A stretch of 52,536 nt of DNA, taken from the NCBI GenBank assembly GCA_002315595.1, contig DCHG01000061.1:1-52536 (forward strand). Reading direction: 5' to 3'. Both the position numbers and the translations under genes were made by a program. The notes beneath the pieces were generated by a model. That model was not told the DNA's origin. It was given only the letters and a program-made list of their open reading frames with translations, and searched no databases. This stretch comes from Clostridiales bacterium UBA1758. Lineage in GTDB: Bacteria > Bacillota > Clostridia > Oscillospirales > UBA1758. Each line of letters begins with the position of its first letter. The stretch's first letter is position 1. Below are positions 26,709 through 34,685 of this stretch, piece after piece.

Positions 26709-27380
26709 ATGAACAGAAAAAAGACGATATCGGCACTTGCGCTGCTTTTTGCGATAAATATCCTTTTGATCGCGGTCTGTCAGTGCGCACCGCACGCACT
26801 CGGTGCATACAGTCTCGGTTCCAGTGGAAATGCCGTCAAGCAGATCCAGCAAAGGCTCTCGAACTGGGGGTACTATTCAGGCAAGATCGACGGTGTTTAC
26901 GGCACAAAAACGCGTGATGCGGTGATCTACTTTCAGCGAAAAAACGGATTGACGGCGGACGGAATTGTCGGAAATGCGACGCTGAACGCACTTGGATTGT
27001 CAAGTCTTGCGTCGAATTCCACGGCAAACAACGGCGATGTGTACCTGCTTGCGCGGATCATTTCCGCCGAAGCACGTGGCGAGCCGTATTCGGGGCAGGT
27101 CGCAGTCGGTGCGGTGGTGTTAAATCGCGTCAAACACCCCTCGTTTCCGAATAGTATCGCGGGCGTGATTTATCAAAAGGGTGCATTTACCGCGGTCACC
27201 GACGGTCAGTTTGACAAGCCAATCACGGACTCCGCCTATCAAGCCGCACGCGATGCGCTCAACGGCGTCAACCCCGTGGGAAGCGCGATATATTATTACA
27301 ATCCCGCGACGGCGACAAGTTCGTGGATCTGGTCGCGGACGATCATCGCAAAAATCGGAAAGCATGTTTTTTGCATTTAA
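26709..27380 (+). CDS. sleB: Spore cortex-lytic enzyme SleB-type cell wall hydrolase
   Basis: 223 aa. A signal sequence (about 1-32) is followed by a peptidoglycan-binding repeat (GSSGNAVKQIQQRL to NATLNALGL, about 37-97), then the Hydrolase_2 catalytic domain. That domain contains ARIISAEARGEPYSGQVAVGAVVLNRV with the catalytic Glu near 120. SleB is a lytic transglycosylase that degrades spore cortex during germination, so the organism probably sporulates. The usual ypeB partner is absent; a DUF3810 membrane-protein gene follows 46 bp later. No convincing sigma-G promoter was found. Confidence 0.88.
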   Translation: MNRKKTISALALLFAINILLIAVCQCAPHALGAYSLGSSGNAVKQIQQRLSNWGYYSGKIDGVYGTKTRDAVIYFQRKNGLTADGIVGNATLNALGLSSLASNSTANNGDVYLLARIISAEARGEPYSGQVAVGAVVLNRVKHPSFPNSIAGVIYQKGAFTAVTDGQFDKPITDSAYQAARDALNGVNPVGSAIYYYNPATATSSWIWSRTIIAKIGKHVFCI

Positions 27381-27411
27381 CAAAAAGGTCTACCATTTTC
27401 AGTGCAAAGTA

Positions 27412-27420
27412 TGCTATAAT
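27412..27420 (+). promoter_or_regulatory. Extended -10 promoter placed 6 bp before the DUF3810 start codon
   Basis: TGCTATAAT is a perfect TGnTATAAT element. The ATG begins at 27427, so transcription would start at or within a base or two of the ATG, giving a leaderless mRNA. Confidence 0.6.
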
Positions 27421-27426
27421 AGGATC

Positions 27427-28527
27427 ATGAAAGAGTTTTTGAAAAAAAACAGAACGTCAGTGATCCTCTTGGCTGTCGCCGCGGTGATTTCTTCCGCGGC
27501 GGCGGTCCTGCGCCTGATCTTTCGCGGCAGGCCCGATGCCGTAACGGAATATTTTCTGCCGTTTTCGCAGGATGTCCTCTACGCCGTCGGTCGACTGTGG
27601 CAATGGGTACCGTTCACGTTTACCGAACTGCTCGTCATCATTGGCGGTATTGGGCTGATCGTATTACTTATCATTACGCTGACTCGCGCCATCCGTCGAA
27701 AAACCAAGTTATTCTGGCTGATACGCACGTTGTCGATCGCATTGGTCGCGGCATCGGCACTCTATTTGATGTTTTACGGGATGTGGGGCGAAAATTACTA
27801 CTCGACCACACTTGCCGAAAAACTCGGTCTTTATTCTCACGAACGCTCGGTCGAAGACCTCATCACGGTGACAAACATCGTCATCGCGCGATCGAATGCT
27901 TTTGCCGCACAAGTCGAACGAGACGGTACAGGACAGGTCAAGGTTAAATTCGCTGACTCCGCCGAAAAAGCCGTTGACGCGTACGCACTTGCGGGAAAGG
28001 ATTATCCGATCTTTGACCATCCCGTCAACCGTGCAAAATACTTATTATCGTCAAAACTATTCTCATATATGGGTATTTCCGGCATTTTTATTCCATTTAC
28101 CGCTGAATCTAATGTCAGTATCACCACTCCACCCGTGGACATTTCCGCGACGATATGTCACGAAATGGCACACAGTCTCGGCATTGCAAGGGAGGATGAG
28201 GCAAATTTTGCGTCCTATCTCGTCTGCGGATACGGCGATGCGGAACTAAAATACTCGGGCGAAATGCTTGCACTGATCTACTGTCTTAATTCCGTTTATT
28301 CATCCGCCCGTGACCGCTATTCAGAAACTTACTCAAGTCTTTCCGATATCGTACGAAATGACCTCAAATACCGCAATCAGATCCTGAAACAGTACGAAAG
28401 TCCCCTTGAAAAGATCGCAACCAAAAGCAATCATTCGTATCTCCGCGCGATGGGCCAGGATGACGGCGTAAAAAGTTACGGAAGAATGGTCGATCTGCTG
28501 CTGGCATATTATTTAGACAATAATTAA
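27427..28527 (+). CDS. DUF3810-family membrane protein with HExxH zinc-protease motif
   Basis: 366 aa from the ATG at 27427; the longer open frame from 27181 overlaps sleB. Three membrane helices lie near 11-33, 63-87 and 98-120. A soluble domain follows, with HEMAH at 245-249 and DEANF at 257-261, the gluzincin-like arrangement of two His plus a downstream Glu. The family is annotated only as DUF3810 in Bacillota and Bacteroidota. A membrane-linked metallopeptidase is a reasonable inference. There is no canonical ribosome site; AGGATC directly abuts the ATG, and the promoter suggests a leaderless transcript. Confidence 0.75.
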   Translation: MKEFLKKNRTSVILLAVAAVISSAAAVLRLIFRGRPDAVTEYFLPFSQDVLYAVGRLWQWVPFTFTELLVIIGGIGLIVLLIITLTRAIRRKTKLFWLIRTLSIALVAASALYLMFYGMWGENYYSTTLAEKLGLYSHERSVEDLITVTNIVIARSNAFAAQVERDGTGQVKVKFADSAEKAVDAYALAGKDYPIFDHPVNRAKYLLSSKLFSYMGISGIFIPFTAESNVSITTPPVDISATICHEMAHSLGIAREDEANFASYLVCGYGDAELKYSGEMLALIYCLNSVYSSARDRYSETYSSLSDIVRNDLKYRNQILKQYESPLEKIATKSNHSYLRAMGQDDGVKSYGRMVDLLLAYYLDNN

Positions 28528-28542
28528 ACGGAGGAACACAAA

Positions 28543-29031
28543 ATGAGTAATCCAAAGGTCAAATTCACCCTCGCCGACGGCGATGAGATGATCGCCGAAC
28601 TTCGTCCAGACATCGCACCGATCACCGTTGAAAACTTCACCAAACTCGTCAAGGACGGGTATTACAACGGTCTGACCTTCCACCGCGTCATCCCCGGTTT
28701 CATGATTCAGGGCGGATGCCCGAAAGGCAACGGCACCGGCGGTCCGGGCTGGTCGATCAAGGGCGAATTTTCCGCCAACGGCGTCAAAAACGACCTCAAA
28801 CACAAACGCGGCGTGCTTTCCATGGCGCGTGCAATGGATCCGAACAGTGCCGGAAGTCAGTTCTTCATTATGCACGCGGATGCCCCGCATCTTGACGGTC
28901 AGTATGCGGCTTTCGGTTGTCTGACCGAAGGCATTGACGTCGTTGACAAGGTCGCCGATGTCCCCTGTAACTTTATGGACAAGCCCCTTGAACCCGTTAT
29001 TATGGCCAAGGTCGAAATGATCGAAGAATAA
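28543..29031 (+). CDS. Cyclophilin-type peptidyl-prolyl cis-trans isomerase
   Basis: 162 aa, cytoplasmic. The catalytic signature is FHRVIPGFMIQGGCPKGNGTGGPG near 46-69, then GSQFFIMHADAPHLDGQYAAFG near 105-126. It accelerates proline isomerisation during folding. The ATG follows CGGAGGAAC. It lies 15 bp after the DUF3810 gene, and its TAA shares one base with the next ATG, so it is co-transcribed with the lipoprotein gene. Confidence 0.95.
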   Translation: MSNPKVKFTLADGDEMIAELRPDIAPITVENFTKLVKDGYYNGLTFHRVIPGFMIQGGCPKGNGTGGPGWSIKGEFSANGVKNDLKHKRGVLSMARAMDPNSAGSQFFIMHADAPHLDGQYAAFGCLTEGIDVVDKVADVPCNFMDKPLEPVIMAKVEMIEE

Positions 29032-30122
29032 TGAAAACAAAACGATTTGCTTTGTTTGTTCTCGTGGCAATGCTCGTCTGCCTGCCTTCCTGTGCAAAAC
29101 AGACAACGACCACACCCGACGAAGAACCGATCGACGATCCGATCGATATTGTCGATACCGAACCCGATGTTACCCCCGAACCCGACTCCGAGGAACCGGA
29201 ATTCGTCAGCCCGTTCACGGGACTGGAAGTATCGGAAGATAAGGTCAATTCCCGCCCGGTCGCAATTATGGTCAACAACCTCAAACGTGCGCAGCCCCAG
29301 TTGGGCTTAAACGACGCGGACATCGTTTACGAAGCCCTTGCAGAGGGCGGTATCACGAGAATGCTTGCCGTTTTCGGCGATATTTCTTCCGCCGGAAATA
29401 TCGGCAGCATCCGCAGTTCGCGCCCGTACTACATTGATTTTGCAGACGGTCTGGATGCGATCTATATGCACATGGGCGGAAGCCCGCAGGCTTACGCGAT
29501 CTTGCAAAACCGAGCGGATCTCGATTCTGCCGACCTCGGCTACGGAATCAATGTCGCCGCCGTCTGGCAGGATCCCCAACGCAAGACGAACATGGGGTAT
29601 GAGCACAGTTGGATCACGAGTGGTGAAAAACTTGCGGCACTCCTTGAAACAAAGGGACTTCGCACCACCGTTGCCGACGATTACGATTCCGGACTTGTCT
29701 TCGGCGAAGATTCCCCCGTTTCCGACGGAACGGCGACGACGCATATTGAAGCCATTTTTTCGCCATACAAAACCGGGACCTATGATTATGACGCCGCAAC
29801 GGGCAAATATCTGCTCGGTCAATACGGCGGAATTCATGTCGACGGCAATACCTCCGAACAACTCGCGTTTGACAACCTCTTTATTTTGAGGATCGAGGAA
29901 CATATCATTGCGGGCGATACTGCGGGAAGATTGGAATACTCGCATATCGGCACGGGCAAAGGCTACTATTTCTGCGACGGCAAAATGATCCCGATCACAT
30001 GGGAAAAAACCGCATACGACTCCCCGTTCCGTTTCTATGACAGCACGGGTGCCGACCTTGTCATCACCCCGGGAAGAAGTTATTTTGCCATTGTTCCACT
30101 CAACGCTACGGTGAATTATTGA
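29031..30122 (+). CDS. DUF3048 (YerB-like) lipoprotein
   Basis: 363 aa. A lipoprotein signal peptide ends in LPSC, with Cys21 as the lipidation site. An acidic, Pro/Asp-rich linker (about 24-60) follows, then the DUF3048 core: RPVAIMVNNLKRAQPQLGLNDADIVYEALAEGG, GSIRSSRPYYIDFADGLDAIY and HMGGSPQAY. It is surface-anchored and of unknown function. It starts on the last base of the cyclophilin stop. Confidence 0.88.
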   Translation: MKTKRFALFVLVAMLVCLPSCAKQTTTTPDEEPIDDPIDIVDTEPDVTPEPDSEEPEFVSPFTGLEVSEDKVNSRPVAIMVNNLKRAQPQLGLNDADIVYEALAEGGITRMLAVFGDISSAGNIGSIRSSRPYYIDFADGLDAIYMHMGGSPQAYAILQNRADLDSADLGYGINVAAVWQDPQRKTNMGYEHSWITSGEKLAALLETKGLRTTVADDYDSGLVFGEDSPVSDGTATTHIEAIFSPYKTGTYDYDAATGKYLLGQYGGIHVDGNTSEQLAFDNLFILRIEEHIIAGDTAGRLEYSHIGTGKGYYFCDGKMIPITWEKTAYDSPFRFYDSTGADLVITPGRSYFAIVPLNATVNY

Positions 30123-30129
30123 TTGGGAC

Positions 30130-30157
30130 TTGCTTTTCTTGTCACGCATGATATAAT
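30130..30157 (+). promoter_or_regulatory. Promoter for the GH109-like gene
   Basis: TTGCTT (30130-30135), a 16-bp spacer, then TATAAT (30152-30157) preceded by TG, forming an extended -10. The ATG is 36 bp downstream. Confidence 0.6.
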
Positions 30158-30193
30158 TACAATAATTAAACCAATGAAAAGGGGATATTTTAG

Positions 30194-31414
30194 ATGAAAG
30201 ACACCATTCGTATCGGTGTGATCGGCGGCGGCCGTGGCCGTGGCCTGCTTGAAACCATGTGCTGCATGGAAGACGTCGTTTTCAGTGCTGTCTGCGACAA
30301 GCGCGACGACCGTCTTGCTCTGATGCAGCAGGTTCTCGCCGATAACGGCAGACCTGCGGCAAAGGAATTCAAGTCGCACACCGAACTTCTCCATTCCGGC
30401 ATGATCGACGCTGTCATCATCGCCACTGATTGGACCACCCATATTGCCATCGCCTGCGAAGCGATGGAAGCCGGCATCCCGGTCGGTTGCGAAGTCGCCG
30501 GTGCCTCTTCCATGGAAGAATGCTGGAAACTCGTCCGCACCTACGAGCGCACGAAAACTCCGATCATGTTGCTCGAAAACTGCTGCTATGGCCGTTATGA
30601 ACTTGCCGCGATGAATATGGCGGATAAGGGTTTGTTCGGCGAAATTCTCCATTGCGAATGCTCCTATGAGCATGACCTTCGTGACGAAGTCTGCACCGGC
30701 CTCGAAACCGGCCACTACCGTTTGCAGAACTACACCACCAAAAACGGTGATGTTTATCCGACGCATGGTATCGGCCCGATGGCGATGCTTCTGAAAATCA
30801 ACCGTGGCAACCGCTTCGTTTCACTGACCTCTATGGCCACCAAATCCCGCGGTCTGCACCTTTGGGCGATGAACAACCTGCCCGAAGGTCACCCGGTTCG
30901 TGACCGTGAATTCAACCTCGGCGATGTCGTCACCACGATGATCAAGTGCGCCAACGGCGAAACCATCTACCTCACCCACGACACGTCCAACCCGCGTCCG
31001 TATTCCCGCGGTAATCAGGTTCAGGGCACCAAGGGACTGTGGCAGGAAGACGGCAATCACATCCACATCGAAGGCCGTAGCCCGGCTCACACTTGGGAAA
31101 ACATGGATGACTATTTTGCCGAATTCGAGCATCCGATTTGGAAATGGTTCCAGACCGAAGGCGTTTCCGGCGGTCACGGCGGCATGGACTTCCTTGAACT
31201 CCGTGCATTCGTCAACGCCCTTGAACAAGATCTTCCGATGCCGATCGACGTCTACGACATGGCTACATGGATGTCCATCTCCGTTCTGTCCCAAAAGAGC
31301 GTCAACGGCGGCGGTGAATTGCAGCATTTCGAAGACTTCACCGACGGCAACTGGATCTTCCCGCGCAAAAATACCGGTCTCGGTATGTTCAGCCTCGACG
31401 AAATCGTCGAATAA
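30194..31414 (+). CDS. GH109-like NAD-dependent glycosidase (Gfo/Idh/MocA fold)
   Basis: 406 aa. The N-terminal Rossmann fold has GVIGGGRGRG near 8-17 and ends with GCEVAGASSMEE. The C-terminal region carries GDVYPTHGIGPMAMLLKINRGNRF, HDTSNPRPYS, QGTKG and GHGGMDF, the text pattern of GH109 alpha-N-acetylgalactosaminidases. In that family a Tyr and a His in the YPTHG motif take part in NAD+-assisted hydrolysis. No signal peptide is visible, so it acts in the cytoplasm. Codon use is strongly biased to C-ending codons, suggesting high expression. It is a single-gene unit between a promoter and a terminator. Exact sugar specificity is unknown. Confidence 0.78.
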   Translation: MKDTIRIGVIGGGRGRGLLETMCCMEDVVFSAVCDKRDDRLALMQQVLADNGRPAAKEFKSHTELLHSGMIDAVIIATDWTTHIAIACEAMEAGIPVGCEVAGASSMEECWKLVRTYERTKTPIMLLENCCYGRYELAAMNMADKGLFGEILHCECSYEHDLRDEVCTGLETGHYRLQNYTTKNGDVYPTHGIGPMAMLLKINRGNRFVSLTSMATKSRGLHLWAMNNLPEGHPVRDREFNLGDVVTTMIKCANGETIYLTHDTSNPRPYSRGNQVQGTKGLWQEDGNHIHIEGRSPAHTWENMDDYFAEFEHPIWKWFQTEGVSGGHGGMDFLELRAFVNALEQDLPMPIDVYDMATWMSISVLSQKSVNGGGELQHFEDFTDGNWIFPRKNTGLGMFSLDEIVE

Positions 31415-31427
31415 TTTCAAAAGCGAC

Positions 31428-31460
31428 AAACGCGGTTGGGTTCCCAACCGCGTTTATTTT
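31428..31460 (+). terminator. Terminator after the GH109-like gene
   Basis: Inverted repeat AAACGCGGTTGGG/CCCAACCGCGTTT around a tiny loop, followed by ATTTT. It starts 14 bp after the stop codon. Confidence 0.88.
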
Positions 31461-31533
31461 TCAGAGCCAATCGTTTCATTTGGCTCGACTTCATTTGAGA
31501 TTGACCGTCAATTGAACAAACGGAGGGGATTTT

Positions 31534-32604
31534 ATGAATTGGAGCAAAGACCGTGCGTGGGAATGGTACAACGGTCTGCCGTGGCTTCGCGGATGCAATT
31601 TCATCGGCAGTGACTGTGCAAATCGCCGCGATATGTGGCAATCCTTCCACGCAAAGGAGCATCTTGAAACGGCTGATCGTGAACTCGCCCTGGCAGAACA
31701 GACCGGCTTTAACACAATCCGCGTGATTTTGGATTTCGATGTCTATTATCAAGAACCGGAAAGTTTCATGGATGTGTTGGAAAAATACATCGAGATTTCT
31801 GCGTCACACCATCAGTATGTGATGATCGTGCTGACGGCAGAGGCGGAATTGCCCCATGGAAAATTCGAGGACTTTGTTCCGAAGCCGCTAGGTGAACAGG
31901 TCTACGCGCTCGGCTATCATCAGGGGCGCAGTCCCGAAGTTTTGGCACTCTATGATGACACCTCAAATGTTTATCATCCGATGGAATCACCGATTTTGCG
32001 CGATAAATTCCTCGAAATGGTACGCCGTGTGGTGACGCGATATAAGGATGATGAACGCGTGGTATGCTGGAATGTTTACAACGAGCCTGGCATCGTCATT
32101 CACGATCGTGCCATCCCGATCGTTCGAGAAATGTTTGAAATCATCCGCGAAGTTAACCCGATCCAGCCGTTGACGGCAGAACTTTGGGCGGGATTTTATG
32201 AGGACGGATCGATCAACGAAGTCGAACGCATCTCGCTGGAACTTTCCGATGTTATCAGTTTCCATTGCTATTTCCGCTTTGGTGAATTTTGCAAATACAT
32301 CGACTATTTGAAACAATACGGTCGTCCTCTCCTTTGCACGGAATGGCTGAACCGTATCAGGAATTGCTCGATTTACGACATTTTCCCCTTGCTTCATGCG
32401 GAGCGAATCGGTTGCTGGTGTTGGGGCTTTGTCGTCGGCAAAACGCAGACCAACGAACCGTATTATTTCATGTGCGAAGAATACGAAAAAGGCAATCTTC
32501 CCGATATTGATTTCACCAAATGGATGCATGATCTGTACCGTCAAAACGGTTTTCCGTATGATCCGCGTGAAATTGAAATCATTCGTCGATATTCCAAAAT
32601 GTGA
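31534..32604 (+). CDS. GH5-like (clan GH-A) cytoplasmic glycoside hydrolase
   Basis: 356 aa, no signal peptide. The N-terminus reads LPWLRGCNFIGSD, typical of GH5-type mannanase/cellulase relatives. Asn-Glu-Pro at 183-185 (VYNEPG) gives the acid/base Glu184, and CTEW near 268-271 gives the nucleophile Glu270. FHCYF near 244 and WCWGFV near 295 fit barrel strands 6 and 8. The substrate is a beta-glycoside of unknown type. It has its own GGAGGGG ribosome site and is followed by a strong hairpin. A 7-bp inverted repeat (31464-31486) lies in the leader without a T-tract. Confidence 0.78.
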   Translation: MNWSKDRAWEWYNGLPWLRGCNFIGSDCANRRDMWQSFHAKEHLETADRELALAEQTGFNTIRVILDFDVYYQEPESFMDVLEKYIEISASHHQYVMIVLTAEAELPHGKFEDFVPKPLGEQVYALGYHQGRSPEVLALYDDTSNVYHPMESPILRDKFLEMVRRVVTRYKDDERVVCWNVYNEPGIVIHDRAIPIVREMFEIIREVNPIQPLTAELWAGFYEDGSINEVERISLELSDVISFHCYFRFGEFCKYIDYLKQYGRPLLCTEWLNRIRNCSIYDIFPLLHAERIGCWCWGFVVGKTQTNEPYYFMCEEYEKGNLPDIDFTKWMHDLYRQNGFPYDPREIEIIRRYSKM

Positions 32605-32605
32605 A

Positions 32606-32640
32606 AAGAAGCAGTGCAAACCAATGCACTGCTTCTTTTA
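32606..32640. terminator. Bidirectional terminator between the GH5-like gene and proB
   Basis: 13-bp stem AAGAAGCAGTGCA/TGCACTGCTTCTT with a 6-nt loop. T-runs flank it on both strands, and it lies between convergent genes. Confidence 0.9.
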
Positions 32641-32655
32641 TATTATGAAATTCTT

Positions 32656-33435
32656 TTATTTTTTTGCGAGAAATCTCGTGCCGATACGGTCGCCCGCGAC
32701 AACGCGTGAAATCTTATCGGGCGATGCACCGTTGATGATCGCCATCTCGACGCCTGCCGCTGTTGCGATCTTCGCCGCACGAAGTTTGGTTGCAAATCCG
32801 CCCGTGCCACGGGAAGTGCCCGCACCACCCGCCATCAACTCGATCTCGGGCGTGATCTCCTCGACCACGGAAATGATGTGCGCATCGGGATTTTTGCGCG
32901 GATCGCTATCGTAAAGGCCATCCGTATCAGTCAGCAGAACAAGCAAATCCGCACCCGTGAGATCGGCAACAATGGCGGAAAGAGTGTCGTTGTCACCGAG
33001 GACGGCGATATGCTCGATTTCGGCGACCTCGACCGAGTCGTTTTCGTTGACGATCGGAATGGTGCGCATTTCAAGCAAAGAATTGAAGGTCAATTCCAGA
33101 TTTTTACGGCGGACCTCGTCGGCGACATCATCGCCCGTCAAAAGGATCTGTGCGACATTGCACCCGTACTCGCCGAAAAGTTTATCATAAATATGCATCA
33201 ACTCACACTGCCCGACTGCCGCGCTCGCCTGCTTCACACCGATGCCCGACGCACTCGTAATTCCCAACTTGCTCATGCCGACGGCAACCGCGCCGGAAGT
33301 GACGAGGATGACCTCCATACCGGAATTGTGAAGATCCGCAAGCGTGCGGGAAAGCAGTTCGATTCGACGAAGATTTAAACGGCCCGTTTCATAGGTCAGC
33401 GTCGACGAGCCGACTTTGATGACAATTCGTTTCAT
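32656..33435 (-). CDS. proB: Glutamate 5-kinase
   Basis: 259 aa, the amino-acid-kinase domain only; the C-terminal PUA domain of longer ProB is absent, as in many Clostridia. Motifs: IVIKVGSSTL, VTSGAVAVGMSKLG, NENDSV, LGDNDTLSA, DTDGLYDSDPR, and GTGGFATKLRAA. It phosphorylates L-glutamate, the first step of proline synthesis. It lies 8 bp downstream of proA, the reverse of the usual proB-proA order. Confidence 0.95.
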   Translation of the reverse strand: MKRIVIKVGSSTLTYETGRLNLRRIELLSRTLADLHNSGMEVILVTSGAVAVGMSKLGITSASGIGVKQASAAVGQCELMHIYDKLFGEYGCNVAQILLTGDDVADEVRRKNLELTFNSLLEMRTIPIVNENDSVEVAEIEHIAVLGDNDTLSAIVADLTGADLLVLLTDTDGLYDSDPRKNPDAHIISVVEEITPEIELMAGGAGTSRGTGGFATKLRAAKIATAAGVEMAIINGASPDKISRVVAGDRIGTRFLAKK

Positions 33436-33443
33436 TGCAACTC

Positions 33444-34685
33444 CTATCTGATCTGTCCCGATCCTTCGACGGTGAACTTAACCGTGGTCAGCTCCTCCAG
33501 TCCCATCGGGCCTCTCGCGTGTAATTTTTGCGTGGAAATGCCGATTTCGGCGCCGAGTCCGAATTCGTACCCGTCCGTAAAACGAGTCGAGGCATTGACA
33601 TATACCGCCGCCGCATCAATTCCATTCAGGAATTTTTCGGCAAGATTATATCGATTGGTGATAATTGCCTCACTGTGTCCCGTGCCGTATCGGGCGATAT
33701 GAGCCATCGCTTCATCAATGCCCGCGACCACCTTGACGGCGAGAATCAGATCGTTGTATTCCGTTTCCCAATCCGATTTCTCCGCGAGTGTGCAGGCAAT
33801 GATCTTCGCTGTTTTTTCACATCCGCGAAGTTCCACACCTCTCTTATTGAGGCGTTCGGCGACCTTCGGGAGAAAATCGTCGGCGATGGTTTCATCGACA
33901 AGCAATGTTTCCATCGCATTGCAAACGGAGGGACGGGAACATTTCGCATTCTCGATGATATCGAGTGCCATCCCGAAATCCGCCGTTGATTCGACATAGG
34001 TGTGGCAGTTTCCGACGCCGGTCTGAATGACCGGGATATGGGCGTTCTGTACGACACTTCGGATCAGTCCCGCGCCACCGCGTGGAATCAGGACGTCGAT
34101 CACGCCGGTCATATTCATCATTTCGACCGCAGATGAACGGTCGATATCCTCAACAAGACAAATGCAATCCGCGGGCAAGCCCGCTTCGACAATGGCGTTT
34201 CGCATGATCGTGGCAAGGGTACGATTGGATGAGATTGCCTCTTTCCCTCCGCGCAGGACGACGGCATTGCCGGATTTCAGGCAAAGTGCCGCGGCATCCA
34301 CTGTGACATTCGGCCGTGCCTCAAAAATAATGCCGATCACACCAAGTGGCACGGAGCGTTTGGTGATTTTCAACCCATTCGGTCGAACGCCGCCGCCGAG
34401 AATTCTTCCGACCGGGTCGGGCAATGCGATCAGTTTTTTCACACCGTCGGCGATCTGCGCAATTCGCGCGGGACTCAACGCCAAACGGTCGAGCATGGAT
34501 TTCGAAATTCCCGCGACTTCGGCATTGGCAAGGTCTTTGGCGTTTTGCGCAAGAATTTCCGCTTCGTTTTCAATCAAAGCGTCCGCGATCCGCGAAAGTG
34601 CGTCGTTTTTCGTCGCAGTACCGGCACAGGAAAGTGCGGTTTCCGCCATGCGTGCGGCATACGAAAGTTCGGCAACCGTTTTCAT
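33444..34685 (-). CDS. proA: Glutamate-5-semialdehyde dehydrogenase
   Basis: 413 aa from the ATG at 34685, preceded by GGAGGGC; an in-frame start at 34739 would sit inside the upstream gene. Motifs: IFEARPNVTVDAAALCLKSGNAVVLRGG, PRGGAGLI, the catalytic Cys in NAKCSRPSVCNAMETLL, and ARGPMGLEELT. It reduces glutamyl-5-phosphate with NADPH in proline synthesis. The start overlaps the stop of the substrate-binding lipoprotein gene by 4 bp. Confidence 0.96.
   Translation of the reverse strand: MKTVAELSYAARMAETALSCAGTATKNDALSRIADALIENEAEILAQNAKDLANAEVAGISKSMLDRLALSPARIAQIADGVKKLIALPDPVGRILGGGVRPNGLKITKRSVPLGVIGIIFEARPNVTVDAAALCLKSGNAVVLRGGKEAISSNRTLATIMRNAIVEAGLPADCICLVEDIDRSSAVEMMNMTGVIDVLIPRGGAGLIRSVVQNAHIPVIQTGVGNCHTYVESTADFGMALDIIENAKCSRPSVCNAMETLLVDETIADDFLPKVAERLNKRGVELRGCEKTAKIIACTLAEKSDWETEYNDLILAVKVVAGIDEAMAHIARYGTGHSEAIITNRYNLAEKFLNGIDAAAVYVNASTRFTDGYEFGLGAEIGISTQKLHARGPMGLEELTTVKFTVEGSGQIR

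Noticed and set aside
27181..27426. N-terminal extension of the DUF3810 gene
   Set aside because: It overlaps sleB out of frame, and the extra residues are low-complexity basic text rather than a domain.
31464..31486. 7-bp inverted repeat before the GH5-like gene as a riboswitch or second terminator
   Set aside because: No T-tract follows, and there is no larger conserved structure; it may be chance.
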